Source: Spirogloea muscicola
Taxonomy: Eukaryota; Streptophyta; Zygnematophyceae; Spirogloeales; Spirogloeaceae
Direction: 5' to 3'
Assembly: GCA_009602725.1 (NCBI GenBank)
Contig: WELB01000059.1
Coordinates: forward strand, 334,113-365,563
Length of the DNA: 31,451 nt
Positions 12,032 to 23,074 of this stretch are shown here, one piece after another. Every line of letters starts with the position of its first letter. Position 1 is the first letter of the stretch. Below the pieces are notes generated by a model. That model made no database searches. It was not told where the DNA came from and was given only the letters and a program-made list of their open reading frames with translations. Position numbers and translations under genes: made by a program.

Positions 12032-15000
12032 GCCGCCGGCGCCGGCGACGGCTGCTGCGCCTCCACCGCCGCGTCCTCCGGCGGCGCCCGCGCCGCCTCC
12101 GCCGGCGCCGGCTCCAGCATCGTCGCCCTGATTGAGAACCGGGCCAGCGAGGTGCTGCGTTCATCAGCCTGCCGGACGCGGTCACGCACATGCATGCTGG
12201 ATCGGGAATGATAGTCCTACTATCTGGACATGACTTCTCTGTGTTTATGCTCCCTGATCGCTTTGCGTCCATGGTCCTTGACATGCTGGTTCCTACTACG
12301 GCAGCGTAGTGCCGGCTCCACACTCTGCATTTGACAGGTCAAAAGCTGCAGGTCGGCATGGCAGCCATCGATCTCCGATCCGCCACGCTCCACCTCTCTC
12401 AGTACATCGAGAGCAGCCAAGTGTATCACAATACGGCTACGCTGCTGCAGATATTCAAGCCAGATGTAGTCATTTTCCCAAGCAATGCGACTGCAGCACA
12501 TTCAGCGAGTGGCATGGGTCTCATTGGCCTGTTGGAGAAAGAGGCGGCCAAGAAGGTATGCTGTCATGCTCCCGCGTCAAAGACATACAAGAGGAGCCCT
12601 GGGTCTTTCCTGCTTCCAACGTACCCACCATTCTGGTGGCGAGAGGCTAATTGCACGTGACAGATGCCTTCACCTACCAAGTCAATGACCGTGAGCTGTC
12701 AATCTTGGCAAGTGGCAGATTGTGCTTGCAAGAGGGTGCTTCGACGACACCAAGGTGAGCAAGAAGTTGCATGCATTGATCAAAGAAGGCCGTATGCAGT
12801 ACTGTGCTCTATTGCGCCCGAGATCTATCGCACTTGCATGTGCAAATCTTCCGGTACCTCCATGGTGCCACATGTATTCCTGGTCCTGAATCATGGCGTG
12901 CCAACAGGGGTCCTTCCTGTTGCAAGATCTAGCATCGCAAGAGACCCTGCAACAGACCATGGATAGCCATCAAAAGGAGTACTACCTGTCTTTGGCCGCA
13001 GCTGCGGCACTTTTCAAGTGGTAAATTTGGCAGCCTGATTGTGAACCTGCGAGCTACTATCTGAATGACTTGTCAGCTATTGTGGTGACAAACTGTGGCT
13101 CAACAATACAGTTGCTGTGAGGTACTAAAGCACAAAGAATGTCCATACTTCGACAAAGGACATCTGCTCCATAACATGCATGGCTGTTATGCAAAGTCAG
13201 GTCAGGCAGAAAGAGGATCTTTTGAGGTCGACTCAAGGCCAGAACATGAGTCTGACTGAAAGTTTCCTGTGATAGGCTCGACAGCGATAAAGGAGTCATG
13301 GTGACGCACCATTCCTTGCAGGTGCTATCGGTACTAGGTGGCCATGAGGGACTACTTTCACATGTCTTCTTGCCGTGCTCGATGTAGCAGATGAAGGCAC
13401 TGTACTTGTCAAGGAGCATGGCTGCATCACAATGCTTGTAGATTTGGATGGACGCAAGCCGTTAATGGTCAAGATGGTTGCCAGTGCAGATTACCTACAA
13501 TGGATCATTTGATCACATGCATATAGATGCAAACAGGTACATATCATGGGTAATGGACAGTATTCTACAACTTGCAGCAGCGTCCCAGAACAGGAGCTCG
13601 GCGGACGCCAGCAAGCTGCACTAGGAGGGCTAGGGCTTAGGCTCGTATTTCCAAGAAGGTAGCATCATCGGTATATATCTTCGACGTGTTATTTGTGATA
13701 CCGATGAAGCTACCTCCTTGGACCTACGAGCCTAAGCCCTAGCCCTCCTAGTGCAAGCTTGCTGGCGTCCGCCGAGCTCCTGTCCTAGGACGCTGCTGCA
13801 AGTTGTAGACTCCTGTCCCAGTGTCTCTGGCAGGCAACCAGTTCCTTTAAGTAGTTACCTATGTAATCCATTCTGCATAAGGACCGTTATCTGGAGGTTC
13901 TTTACAAATCTGCATTCTCAACATCCATATGTATAACTTGATTGCTTTGTGAGATGGTGAACAGCATTCGTAACCTGGAGATTGTGGAATCTTTGGCACC
14001 AATTGCAATGGGACGTAAGGTCGAGCGGACTGGCAGCTTATTTGGCACCTTGAAAGCAACGAAGACAGCTGGAGGGTATTGAGAAAGACTTGATATACTT
14101 CTATGCTGCCGTGGCCAAGGACGGTCTTATAGCTAGACATTAGGAAGTTGGCAACTTCTTGCGCAAGCTAGGTCAAGGATCAAAGGAAAATTTTAAGACA
14201 GGCTGGTTGATTAAACAGTGACAGGAAGTGGTGGGTTGTGGGTGCTACTTTCTCATGGCTAGCCGACCATTTCTCAAAGTCCCCCTCTCACAGATATCAT
14301 TCTACGCAGGACTCGATTACTACGTGCAAACCTGCTCCAGCCCCTGAAAGATATGAACACCATAACGTCAAGACTGGACTGTATGGTGAACATCTGCTCC
14401 TGCTGCTCCGCAGCATCTTGCTCATGACATACCTAGGCATGAGCAAGCACTGAAGGCAATTGATGAAGCAAGTATGCATGCCTCATGTCAGTCATTGCAG
14501 GCCTGCTTGCTCAGCCCTTTCTTAGAGAGTCGACCGCAGGATGAGCTGACAAGCAATGAGGACATATTCTTTGGACTATGTCAGATCCTCTCAATGTTAC
14601 ATAAGGACTCAGGTGATCAGCTGTTGCTCAGATGTGCTGCTCTGACACTATAGGTGTCAAAGACTTGCTGCAGCAACCATTTCCAAGAGGGGAAGATTTG
14701 ATGCCTTGCCGTGTATGATAAGATTGTGAGAGCAGGCATTGTGACATCCTCATTGTAAGCCTCCGCATGCAGACCGCATATTGTCACACCTGGTATACAA
14801 GCCCGCAAGAGTACACGAGCAAGACTTGGACGGTGCAAGGACTAGAAGGAACGAGGCTCTGGTGGCCAGCATTATCTCACTGAAGGAAACGATGGACCTG
14901 CTGCCGCGACTTGCAGAGGTTGACGGTTACCAACTCACGCCGATGTTGCATTTGCCCCGTCTCTTTGCGATGATTGGCTTAAAGTCCATGATGACACATT

Positions 15001-18000
15001 TGAATGTTTCTCTCTGGCAGGTTCTTGAACCGGCCAAGAGTATGCTTCTTCATAACATCAGAAGAAATGTCTGCTTGCAGCCAACACTGGAAGCTGTTAA
15101 AGACAAGTAAGACTTCAGCAAGCCGTGCCTTGTCGTCATTTCAATAGACCAGGCAAGATCCTCGATCCCGAATTTGCACCTGACAGTGTTGCCCGGGTGT
15201 TCTTGTCATCATCAGGATTGCCCAAGTCGTGGAAGCTGACGTGCTCCACGCCCGAGCACCATTTGTGGCAAGAACACAGCAATGCTTTGCTGTGAAGGCT
15301 GGCATTGATGGTTTCCTTGACCTAGCTAGGAAGATTTTCTGTGAAACAAGCGAAGGTAAATTCAGCAATCACAACTGTGAAGTAGTCTAGCAATGATAAC
15401 TTGGTGAGAAGGGGAAATTTTATACGAAGGACGAGAGGCTGATGCTTGTGTAGCGCTTGTGCACTGCTACGCCAGCCATTCATGAGCTTGGTAGACACTA
15501 TAGGGAAACATTTGATCTGCCAAGTCTGAAGATGCCATTCAACAGTAGAAGAGGCTTTTACATCAGCATCCCTGTGAAGGAGTTCAAGAAGCTGCAGAGA
15601 CCGAGCCTTTTTGTGCAGTTGAGTGCCTCCCCATTGTCACAATCCTGCTGGTTTTGTTGTATGAAAGTAAGAGCCATGTCGTGCTCTGATACTGCTGGAA
15701 ATCAAGCAGCGGCCATATTGAGGCTCGAACCCTCAAGGTCGCACTACCATGTGGCGTACAACTTGCAGGTCAGCAAACATGGCAAGTCCATCCAATGTTC
15801 GACACCAGACCTTACTTCCGTGAGTCAAAAGCACATGCACTAATCTAATTCTTAGCTCTGCATCACTCTCAGGGTTGCTGATTTTCTGACCTGATACCTC
15901 TCAGTAATTCTGCCTGGACTTACTTAGGCACAGGATTGAAGATAACGCTCTAGAATGCTTCTAAATGCTTCATCTGCTCCAGCTCAACTTACGAAATAAA
16001 GAGGCAGCAGCTGAGTGTTACGTGAGAAGTGAGCGCTGCTTGGAAGGTGCGACATGGTTGATACCTGCTTATGCCAAGCAGTAATACCTTACATACTGTA
16101 ATTGTGTATGAGGTTATTACACTATCGGTAAGCAGTTCCAACTGTTGTATGCATCAGGTCTCTGTGTGGAACTTCGGAAAAGCTTGCCATGGCTGGCACT
16201 GTTGTCGGAGTCCCTCTGCTTCTTGGATATGATGGTTAATGCTTTTGCCTTCCTTGTCTCTTCCAATCCGTCAAAAGAGTTTGTGCGACCTGAGTTCACA
16301 AGTATGTACTCTCAAATGTCAATGCAGCCCATTGGCAAGTCTTTGGCTGCTGCAAGGACTATGTCCCTCATGCTGCATTTGTCATACACATTCTTGTCAA
16401 GGCAGGTCATGATCTTTTCGATGATGATTCGTGCAAGGGTGACACATGGCCACCTCATCATGTTCTTGTGGTGGATCCTTGGTTGCATGAAGCCAATGGA
16501 CCACTTGCCATTGAGGGAGGTCGACATCCAGTTCTGGAGAAGCTGCTTGAGGACGAGTACGTTGTAAGTGCAAGGCCCTGCAGTTGCATCCCACTTCACG
16601 GTGGCTCTAGCACGCGTTGCTGGTGCTGTGCAACTCCAAAACACCAATGTCTTGCGGCTCTAATGGGCAGTGCCAGTCCTACAAGTCTTGATTGGACCGC
16701 AAGGAACTCTGTATTGCAGCCCAACAACACGTTTCTGTCAGAAGCTTCAAATATGATGATCATCACAGGTCCAAACATGTAAGTGACACCTCCGCAAAAC
16801 GAGTATTCTGTACGTAAGTGGCGTGGTCGGGCGCAAAGCTCGACGTTTACGGTAACTTGCAGCTTGCTTTTATCGCTAGCAACAAGATCTGCAACGGCAC
16901 CTGTGGCAGGAGTGGCAAGAGCACCTACCTTCGGCAGGTTGCTGTGATTACTATCTTGGCACATGTTGGATGCCATGTACCGGCAAGATTTGCGTCGTTC
17001 CAGATTGTTGACAGGCTCTTTACTCGTATTGGAAGTAGCGACAGCCTTGAGTCGAACTCCAGCACGGTCAGTCCAAAGGCTCCCCTGTTTGTGGAGACTG
17101 ACACGTAATTATGCGTTGCAGGCTGCTCGTTTGCACTCCACTGGCAAGCAATGACTTCTATCGTGCATCTGTCAGTGCAGTTCATGGCTGAGATGAGGGA
17201 GACAGCTTACCTGATCAATAACCTGACATCCAGGTCTACAAGTGCCCTCGTCTTTGTACAATGAGCTATATCGACATGCATTGCGAGCAGTGATCTATGT
17301 CGTTTGACTGACACTATCGATACTGACTGGCTGACGCAGGAGCTTGATCCTAATTGACGAGTTAGGGAAAGCAACGTCGTCTGCTGATGGCTTTGCCCTT
17401 GCATGGAGCTGCAGCGAGTACCTCATGTCTCTTGGAGCGTGAGTCACATTCAATGACCTGCCCAGAGCACGCAAAGGCTCAGAGATCAAATGAAGTAGGT
17501 AAATGCCTTTTACCTCACTGGCCTTGTCTAAGACAGAGCGATACAACTTACGGTGCTTTTGTTGCCAGGTACACAATCCTGACAACTCACATGCAGAGAA
17601 TGGCAGAGATGTCAAGTATTTACCCCAACGTGAAAGTCTGCTACTTCTCAGTGGACATAGTGGACGGTCGCCTGGAATACAAGGCGAGCCAAGTTGACAC
17701 ATCCTTGCAATGGCAAATAATATCAAAGTTGCAATTAGCACAAGCATACGGCTCAGCACATTGGCTTCGGGCCTTCCACCTCAGCAAATTGTCGTGCCAA
17801 ATGCCACAGTTTCTTCTGAAAGAGGGGCAGACCAACATCCCGCACTATGGCCTTCATTTGGCTGAGATTGTGGGCTTTCCACCTGCTGTGAGAAGCGATG
17901 CGCGGCGCATCGCCAAGGTCTTGGACGATGTGGTGAGTTGGGAGGGCCACAGATATCTATAGGAACCAAACACGACGCCACATGGCACAGACGAAGTTGC

Positions 18001-18269
18001 ACTCGTACAATGTTGTCGTATCTGCAGAATTGTTCAATTACCACTCCCGCTGTTACCTTCTGTTCAAGGAACCAAGCATGCTTGACTTCTGAAAGTACTT
18101 GCCAATCGTGCAGGAAAGCAAAAGGCTACACAGAGGCCGTAATCTGTACTTGGAGTTGCACAAGACTTATGGCGTTGCACAGAAGCTGCTATGTCTGAAG
18201 CATGCCAATCTGGCCGAGGCCGATATGCGGCGGTACCTGCAGAGTCTGAAGAATTTGTACCTGGAATGA
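12032..18269 (+). CDS. MSH4: MutS homologue 4, meiotic crossover factor, 5' partial, 24 visible exons
   Basis: Exons: 12032-12151, 12352-12555, 12719-12791, 12927-13020, 13077-13116, 13490-13536, 13965-14075, 14310-14385, 14540-14612, 14773-14918, 15021-15106, 15216-15355, 15476-15612, 15769-15819, 15983-16046, 16158-16301, 16493-16563, 16720-16778, 16910-17066, 17181-17233, 17340-17438, 17569-17683, 17810-17932, 18114-18269 (812 codons plus TGA). MSH4 pairs with MSH5 as a clamp that stabilises meiotic recombination intermediates; it lacks the MutS mismatch-reading domain. ALIENRA and [18 protein letters not shown] at the N-terminus mark MSH4. The ATPase has Walker A GPNMSGKST (residues 576-584, split by an intron), Walker B LILIDELG (651-658) and TTHM (687-690). 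All catalytic blocks are intact and no stop interrupts the model. The Gly/Ala-rich N-terminus runs into the gap. Least certain junctions: 12791/12927, 15612/15769, and 17683/17810, which uses a GC donor. Confidence 0.93.
13556..13817. repeat. 262-bp near-perfect inverted repeat (foldback) in MSH4 intron 6
   Basis: Left arm 13564-13674 and right arm 13698-13809 are reverse complements over about 111 nt, with one 1-nt indel and roughly ten mismatches, around a 23-nt AT-rich loop. A second block, GACAG at 13556-13560 and CTGTC at 13813-13817, extends the stem past a 4-nt mismatch. The element lies entirely between exons 13490-13536 and 13965-14075. I see no clear target-site duplication and no coding capacity. 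It may be a foldback/MITE element or the stem of a small-RNA precursor carried by the MSH4 transcript. Confidence 0.93.
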
Positions 18270-18822
18270 TAATAATGCAAGTGGGAAGTGCATGAGCGTT
18301 TTACAGAGCAATTACACTGCCGGGGTCTGGGTCATGTAGGAGGGTTGGGCTTGAGAGCCTTCTTTGCCAAGCTTCGCTACTTTTGAAGAGAGGGGGGTAG
18401 CTCCTGGCTGGTTACTCTTGGTGGATCTGAATGTATCTCCCAGGCGGCCCACTCGCAGCTGCAGAGCTTCTCAGATGTGCACAAGGGGTCCACAGGACGA
18501 CTGCAGGCTTTGGCCTTAGCTACTGAAGGGCGTGCGTCGAGAACGCCCCGGCATCCATAAGATGAGTGCCCATGCTGGTCCATCTCACCTCCTCCATCGT
18601 TGTGCCGTCTCCTGATCACCCGGTATGCATCCACCGGTGTACAGCCACCGGCTCCAGGGCGAGAGCGAGAGGCTTCGGCAGGAAAGAGAAGCTGCTTAGT
18701 AAGGGGAAGTAAGCGCTTCCACATGGGGCGAGCCCTCTGAAACCAGAAGATAGGCCAGCCCCGATATGGATGACAAGGTCCAATGGGGCCGAGAATCGCC
18801 GACTGACATAGCCCTGTCCAAA
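18270..18822. other. MSH4 3' flank without a supported gene
   Basis: The 550 bp after the MSH4 stop have no conserved protein frame. Open frames on the minus strand are arginine- and proline-rich without domain likeness. Words such as GGCCAGCCCC near 18755 suggest that the dispersed repeat starting at 18823 extends into this stretch. Confidence 0.45.
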
Positions 18823-18929
18823 GGCATGGACTGTAGTGTAGTTCTTTTTCGGCACCTCTTTCTTTGGCTTGGGATATTGTCCATTCTTTTGGGGCTGGCT
18901 TTGCCAGCCACTCTTCTCTATGGGCGAGC
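18823..18929 (-). repeat. Dispersed palindromic repeat, minus-strand copy
   Basis: Read on the minus strand it runs from GCTCGCCCATAGAGAAGAG through GGCTGGCAAAGCCAGCCCC and AGAATGGACAAT to AAAGAAAGAGGTGCCGAAAA and ACTACACTACA. The plus-strand copy at 31280-31380 follows the same order over roughly 100 bp with scattered mismatches. Confidence 0.8.
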
Positions 18930-18984
18930 ACTTCTTCGCTCTGCAAGTACTACGGATGAGGGTCCCTCAGTAAGGCCTACAGGA

Positions 18985-19258
18985 AGCCACGGCTAATGAG
19001 AGCCGGCTCTTGCAAGAAGAGAGAAGGCATGCGGTGCGCATGAGATGTAAGGGTGGCCAGTTCAAGCGCTTTCACTGTTCAGGCAGAAGCCAGTGCAGAA
19101 AGCGGGGCTACTTGACGCGAACACTGTGCCGAGGTGGCTACGGATCAGTGTGACGTTAGAATCCACACGGCGCATGCAAACCCGACAGCCTGAATTGGGG
19201 CAAGAATTGGGCACCGAGGGGCACATGGCAGCGCGAGGCTGCCAAGTAGAAAGAAAGA
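18985..19258 (+). repeat. Upstream part of the dispersed repeat
   Basis: GAGAGCCGGCTC, AGAAGAGAGAAGGC, GGTGCGCATGAGATG and CAGGCAGAAGCCAG between 18997 and 19096 match, in order, GAAGGCCGGCTC, AGAAGAGAGAGAAGGC, GGTGCACATGATATGG and CAGGCAAAAGCTAG at 30467-30571. In both places the palindromic core follows 100-200 bp downstream on the same strand, so the two parts belong to one repeat family. Confidence 0.6.
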
Positions 19259-19426
19259 GCTCGCCCATTGAGGATAGGGGCTGGAACAGCCAGCCCAAAA
19301 AAGAGTGGACAAAGAACGAGAAGGGAGCCAGGGGAAGAAAGGGCTCGCCCATTGAGGATAGGGGCTGGACAAGCCAGCCCAAAAAAGAATGAACAAAGAA
19401 CGAGAAGGGGGCCAGAGGAAGCCAGA
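19259..19426 (+). repeat. Two tandem 84-bp units of the palindromic repeat core
   Basis: Unit 1 (19259-19342) and unit 2 (from 19343) both begin GCTCGCCCATTGAGGATAGG, then GGCTGG-spacer-CCAGCC, then CCCAAAAAAGA and ACAAAGAACGAGAAGGG. They differ at only a few positions, so the duplication is recent. Confidence 0.9.
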
Positions 19427-19478
19427 GGAAGCGCTAAGAAACCAAAGCACACAAAGAAAGAAAGCAGCTACAAATTAC

Positions 19479-20870
19479 TCAGTAACCCCTGCTAAGCAGC
19501 CGCAAATCAGAGAGGCTAGGGTCCTGGAAGTGGGTCCCCTGGACAGAGCCAGAGGCAGCAGCGAGGGCTCTCCCGACACAAAGGTGCAGCGCACGGGCCA
19601 TGGACCTCTGCAGCGAGACGGCCAAGCGCATGCGATACACTTGCGCCAGCGACCCGGCTGCAGGAAAGTCTACCGGTTCACCATGGAAGCGACGGGCGAT
19701 TGCGTGGCGGGCGAGCTGGTTAAGTAGCTCAAGCCACCGAGCGCCCAGTGCCCCATGGATGTCAATTGCCAACGGGAAGAACTCGTCTTCCGGTGGATGG
19801 TCGGCGTACTTGATCTCTTTTGCCCGAGCGGCGCAGGCGACCGCATACCCAGCCTTGGTGGCAGACTGGGCTGGGTGGGAGCGGTCAAATGCGTCGGTAG
19901 TCACCACATCCAGAAGCAGACGTGGCCCGCCGGCCTGTGGGGTGGCCACCAGGTCGACGCGACGAGCGTGGAGACCGTCGGCCCTGGCCTGGAGCGGCAT
20001 GACGCCGGAGTGCTCCGCTGCCACCGCGAAGCCAGCCTCCACCAGGATGCTGTGCATCGCGTCCCGGAGGCGGTCGTGGGCCGCCGTCCTCTCGCCGCCA
20101 TGGGAACAGCGCAGGACGTGAGCAGCCAGCTCGCCAGGCTTGGCCCCTCGCTCGCCACACTGGCATTGACGCACGCCCTGGAGGCATGGAGGCGGCAGCC
20201 CCAGGAGCCGGTGGACGGCAGTGCGAAACACCTCATCTGGGAGGGTCAGGGCGTCAGTGATGGGGAGTGCCTGGAGCCACGCCGCTGCCCCCGGGGAGGA
20301 GGCCGAATGTAGTCTCGCGCGCCCGCGCAGGTCAGCCTCAGGAAGCTGCAGCACGGCGGTGGTGTAGGCGGCCTTGTCGACGACGGCCGCGAAGCGCGCT
20401 TGGACGCGCAGGTCAGCGGTGTGCGCGAGGTGCGCAAAGGAGACCGCCTGGCCGGCCATGTCGGGGTGCGCCGCGAGCAGCTCCTGGTGGGCGGTGCGAA
20501 GCGCCACCTGGAACGGCAGCGCGCCTTTGTCCACCTCCACCACCGCCTGCTCCAGTGCACGCCGGCCATGGACCATGAAGCGCTGAGCCACGGAGGCGGC
20601 AGTCTGCGCCCAGCTGCCGAGGTATGCAGCCCGGCATGAGCGGACGAGCGGGCGCAGGCCGAGACCCCCGTGGCTGATGGGTAGCGCCGCCTGGTGGATA
20701 GCGGCTGGCGACTGGGGGAAGCCCTGGTGGCGGACCAGGGCCGCCAAGCTCGCCACCATGCCCGCGTCGAAAGTCGCGTACGCCGCCAATGCCTCTGGGA
20801 CGGCGCAGTGGCCCGCGTCAAGTACTGGGGCCGCTGCCCGATGGCCTTGGTCAGCATAAGCGGGGAGCGC
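19479..20870 (-). mobile_element. 5'-truncated non-LTR retrotransposon, RT C-terminal part plus restriction-like endonuclease
   Basis: An open minus-strand frame ends at TGA 19481-19479. From its N-terminal side it shows ALPISHGGLGLRPL, a block typical of the region after the catalytic domain in LINE reverse transcriptases (about 20650-20690). Next comes a zinc-binding-like CQCG...HVLRCSH cluster (about 20100-20165). A PD-(D/E)XK-like endonuclease follows: RRVDLVATP, LLLDVVTTDAF, AKEIKYAD and FPLAIDIHGALG (about 19740-19970). Such endonucleases occur in R2, NeSL and related clades and nick target DNA for target-primed reverse transcription. The catalytic RT motif (YxDD) is absent; element-like sequence fades upstream of about 20870, where the frame enters unrelated GC-rich DNA. 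The copy is therefore a 5' truncation, as is usual for LINEs. The 3' part has no stop and may be young. I see no poly-A tail or target duplication. Clade assignment is open. Confidence 0.8.
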
Positions 20871-22340
20871 TAAGAAGTCGATCGAGCGAGGCGGTGACGC
20901 TGACGCCAGCGCCAGCTGATGCGACGGGGGACGAGCAGCGACGAGCAAACGTTCCCGTTCCGTCCATTTGGCCGCCGTCAGACCGCCCGGCTTCCCGGAG
21001 GCTGGCAAGTGCCGCTGCCACTTGGCGCGCCCCCCGGGCCCCGCGGCGCGCCTCGCGGCGGATCTCGCGCCTCCCAGCTGCCGCCGCCGCCGCCGCCGTC
21101 GCCGCCGCCGCCGGCTCGGCTTCCTGCTTGGGAAGGAGCACGGGGGGAGGTCCAAGTGGCCGCTCCGAGGGCTCTTGCGGCGGCGGCGGCGGATGCGCGG
21201 AGGCGCGGCCCGCCGCCATGGCCACTGCAGACGGCCCCAGCCTGTGAGCCGCGCGGCTCCGCCGCCGCCGCCTCCCCCGCCGCCGCCGCCGCCGCCGCCG
21301 TCAATGCTGCTGCCTTGCCTGCCTGACGTCCCGCTGATGGCTCTCGTCGTCGTCCCTGAGGCGGCGTCAGGCGGGGCCCTCCCCCGACGCCCGTGGAGGT
21401 CAGCCCCTCGCACCCCGCCCACGGCGGCCGCGCAGGTGCCCCGCCGCGCCCGCCCTCCCGCGACCCCCCCCGCATGACGCGCAAGCACTCCTCCCGACGG
21501 CGCCATGAGCGCCATGCCTCGGCGGCACCGGCCTTCGCCAGCCAGCGCCACGGCGTGCCGCCGCTGCGCTCTGCTGGCTACGTCTCAGCGCCTGCCGCGT
21601 CGTGACGGTGGCAGCCAGTCAGCCGCACCGCGCGCGGCGCGGGAGGGGCTCGCCGGCGCACCCCCAGGACGACGGCGACGCGCCCGCTGGCCACCGGGTG
21701 ACGGCCTCCAGCCCCACGTCGCCCGGCGTCATCGGCTGGCACCGCGCCACGCTGTGGCGGCGGGCCTCGGGTACGCGAGCACCATTGCCTGCTCATAAGT
21801 ATGCTCAGCTTGAGAAACGGTGACCCTCCATCAATGTGAGCCTGGGCTCGATGACCATCCTGACAGACAGAAAGCGCCTAAGCTCGGCGGTGGAGCTCTT
21901 GCCGAGCCCATTAGCTTGTTCGAGATTGGTCACGACGTTGCCGAGTAGCCTCTGTGCAGCTCAGGGTGGACCTGCCACTTTGATGTGGACAAGGGAATCT
22001 CTGGTAGCAACAAGTAGCCCATTGATTTCTTCAGTTGGGCTCTGTCGCTGCGGCGCTGCACCAGATGCGCGGGACAATGCGTCCAACATCGAGGCGGCAG
22101 TGCGGGCGATATTGATCGACAGCATTGCTGGTAGTCCTCGTCGTGGAGTGTGAACCCCGTTGTTCAGGTTTTAGGGTCCATATATGACACTCGCAAATGG
22201 ACATAAGCGGATGATGAATTTTGGGCATGCACGTTGCATCATACACCCTTGTGAAGCTTGGCAGAGCACTGTGTGACATGAACAAGCTTTCCATGACAGG
22301 TATCTTGCAGCATGATGGGAGCCGGCATGCTCTGATGCAT
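20871..22340. other. Very GC-rich region with GCC microsatellites; possible 5' exons of the RING gene
   Basis: Open frames overlap on both strands because of composition, so none is convincing alone. Trinucleotide GCC/CGG tracts occur at about 21081-21113, 21178-21192 and 21260-21300. Two plus-strand stretches look exon-like. The first, about 21602-21774, ends at a GTACGC donor and reads SPTSPGVIGWHRATLWRR. The second, about 22050-22132, ends at GTAGTC and reads NIEAAVRAILIDSIAG. Either could belong to the gene that continues at 22348, but I cannot link them by phase. Confidence 0.35.
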
Positions 22341-22347
22341 GGGGAGG

Positions 22348-23074
22348 AAGACACGTGGACATAATGAGGAGCTGCTGGAGCTTGACGAAAGCATCATGCG
22401 GAAGTGAGTGGGACCTCAATACCGAGGAAGAAGAGTTGCAGGACAAAGGCATCGTCAGGGGTAGTGTCGCCAATCAATCTGCATCGTGTAGTATACAGAT
22501 GCCCCATGTAGTGGCAGGAGGATTGCATGCTGCTGGCTGGAGCAGCGCTTAACACCTTGCAGGGGCTTGAGCTTGCAAGAGGTTGAGAGATTGGAGAGGC
22601 GCAAGCTCCATCTGAACGACGAGAGGCGTGATTGCCAGGTCATTTTGTGGGCGGCTTGACACTGTGATTGAACGTGGTCCTGCTGTGCACAGTGTCTGTC
22701 ACACATTGTGCACGCCTGACGTTGTGTACACTTCTTTATGGGCCAGATTTGCATGTCGGAGACATGTGTTGGCGAGGTGCTGGTGAAGCTATCGTGCGCC
22801 CACCTCTATCAGTTCGTAAACTGACCCTATCTCTATCAGGCTGTCAATGCAAACCGGCTTGCACATTCTGCTGCTACAGAACGTGGCTCCTTGGCCATGT
22901 GCTCTGACAGTCCACAGAGCAGGAAGTTCATGAGCATAGCATTGATGTCCTTTTGCGTATGCTCCGCTTACACCTCTGCGTTGTTGCGCATGCAGCGAAG
23001 CATGCATCACCCCGTGGTTAGAGACACGGCGCACATGCCCCATCTGCCGATCCGAGGTGTCGGGCACGCTCTAG
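22348..23074 (+). CDS. RING-H2 finger E3 ubiquitin ligase, C-terminal exons
   Basis: Supported exons: about 22348-22403, 22563-22638, 22747-22811, 22996-23074 (TAG). Spliced together they give a C3H2C3 RING: CQIC at the 22638/22747 junction, then CAHLYHEAC at the 22811/22996 junction, a conserved Trp (PWL), and TCPIC. The preceding EELLELDESIMRKGLS matches the short segment before the RING in RLIM/Arkadia/Big Brother-type ligases. Such proteins recruit a ubiquitin-charged E2 through the RING and pass ubiquitin to substrates. The 5' part and start codon are not resolved; no in-frame ATG fits without further splicing. An alternative ending is possible through the GTGTCG donor after CPICRSE. RING-H2 identity is strong; orthology and substrate are unknown. 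Confidence 0.75.

Noticed and set aside
14310-14385. Earlier acceptor (CTCACAG near 14293) for this MSH4 exon
   Set aside because: Starting at the later CTACGCAG gives the conserved [14 protein letters not shown] run in correct phase; the earlier site does not.
19259-19478. Palindromic repeat as the 3' UTR of the retrotransposon
   Set aside because: The same repeat lies in opposite orientation relative to the retroelement sequence at 31.0-31.3 kb and also occurs with no retroelement nearby, so it is an independent family.
20968-21484. Overlapping Pro-, Arg- and Ala-rich frames on both strands
   Set aside because: Explained by GCC/CGG microsatellites and high GC; no conserved motif and no supporting splice structure.
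21505-21798. 97-residue plus-strand frame starting MSAMPRRHRPS
   Set aside because: Composition-driven frame in GC-rich DNA; another frame of the same stretch looks more exon-like, so no call was made.
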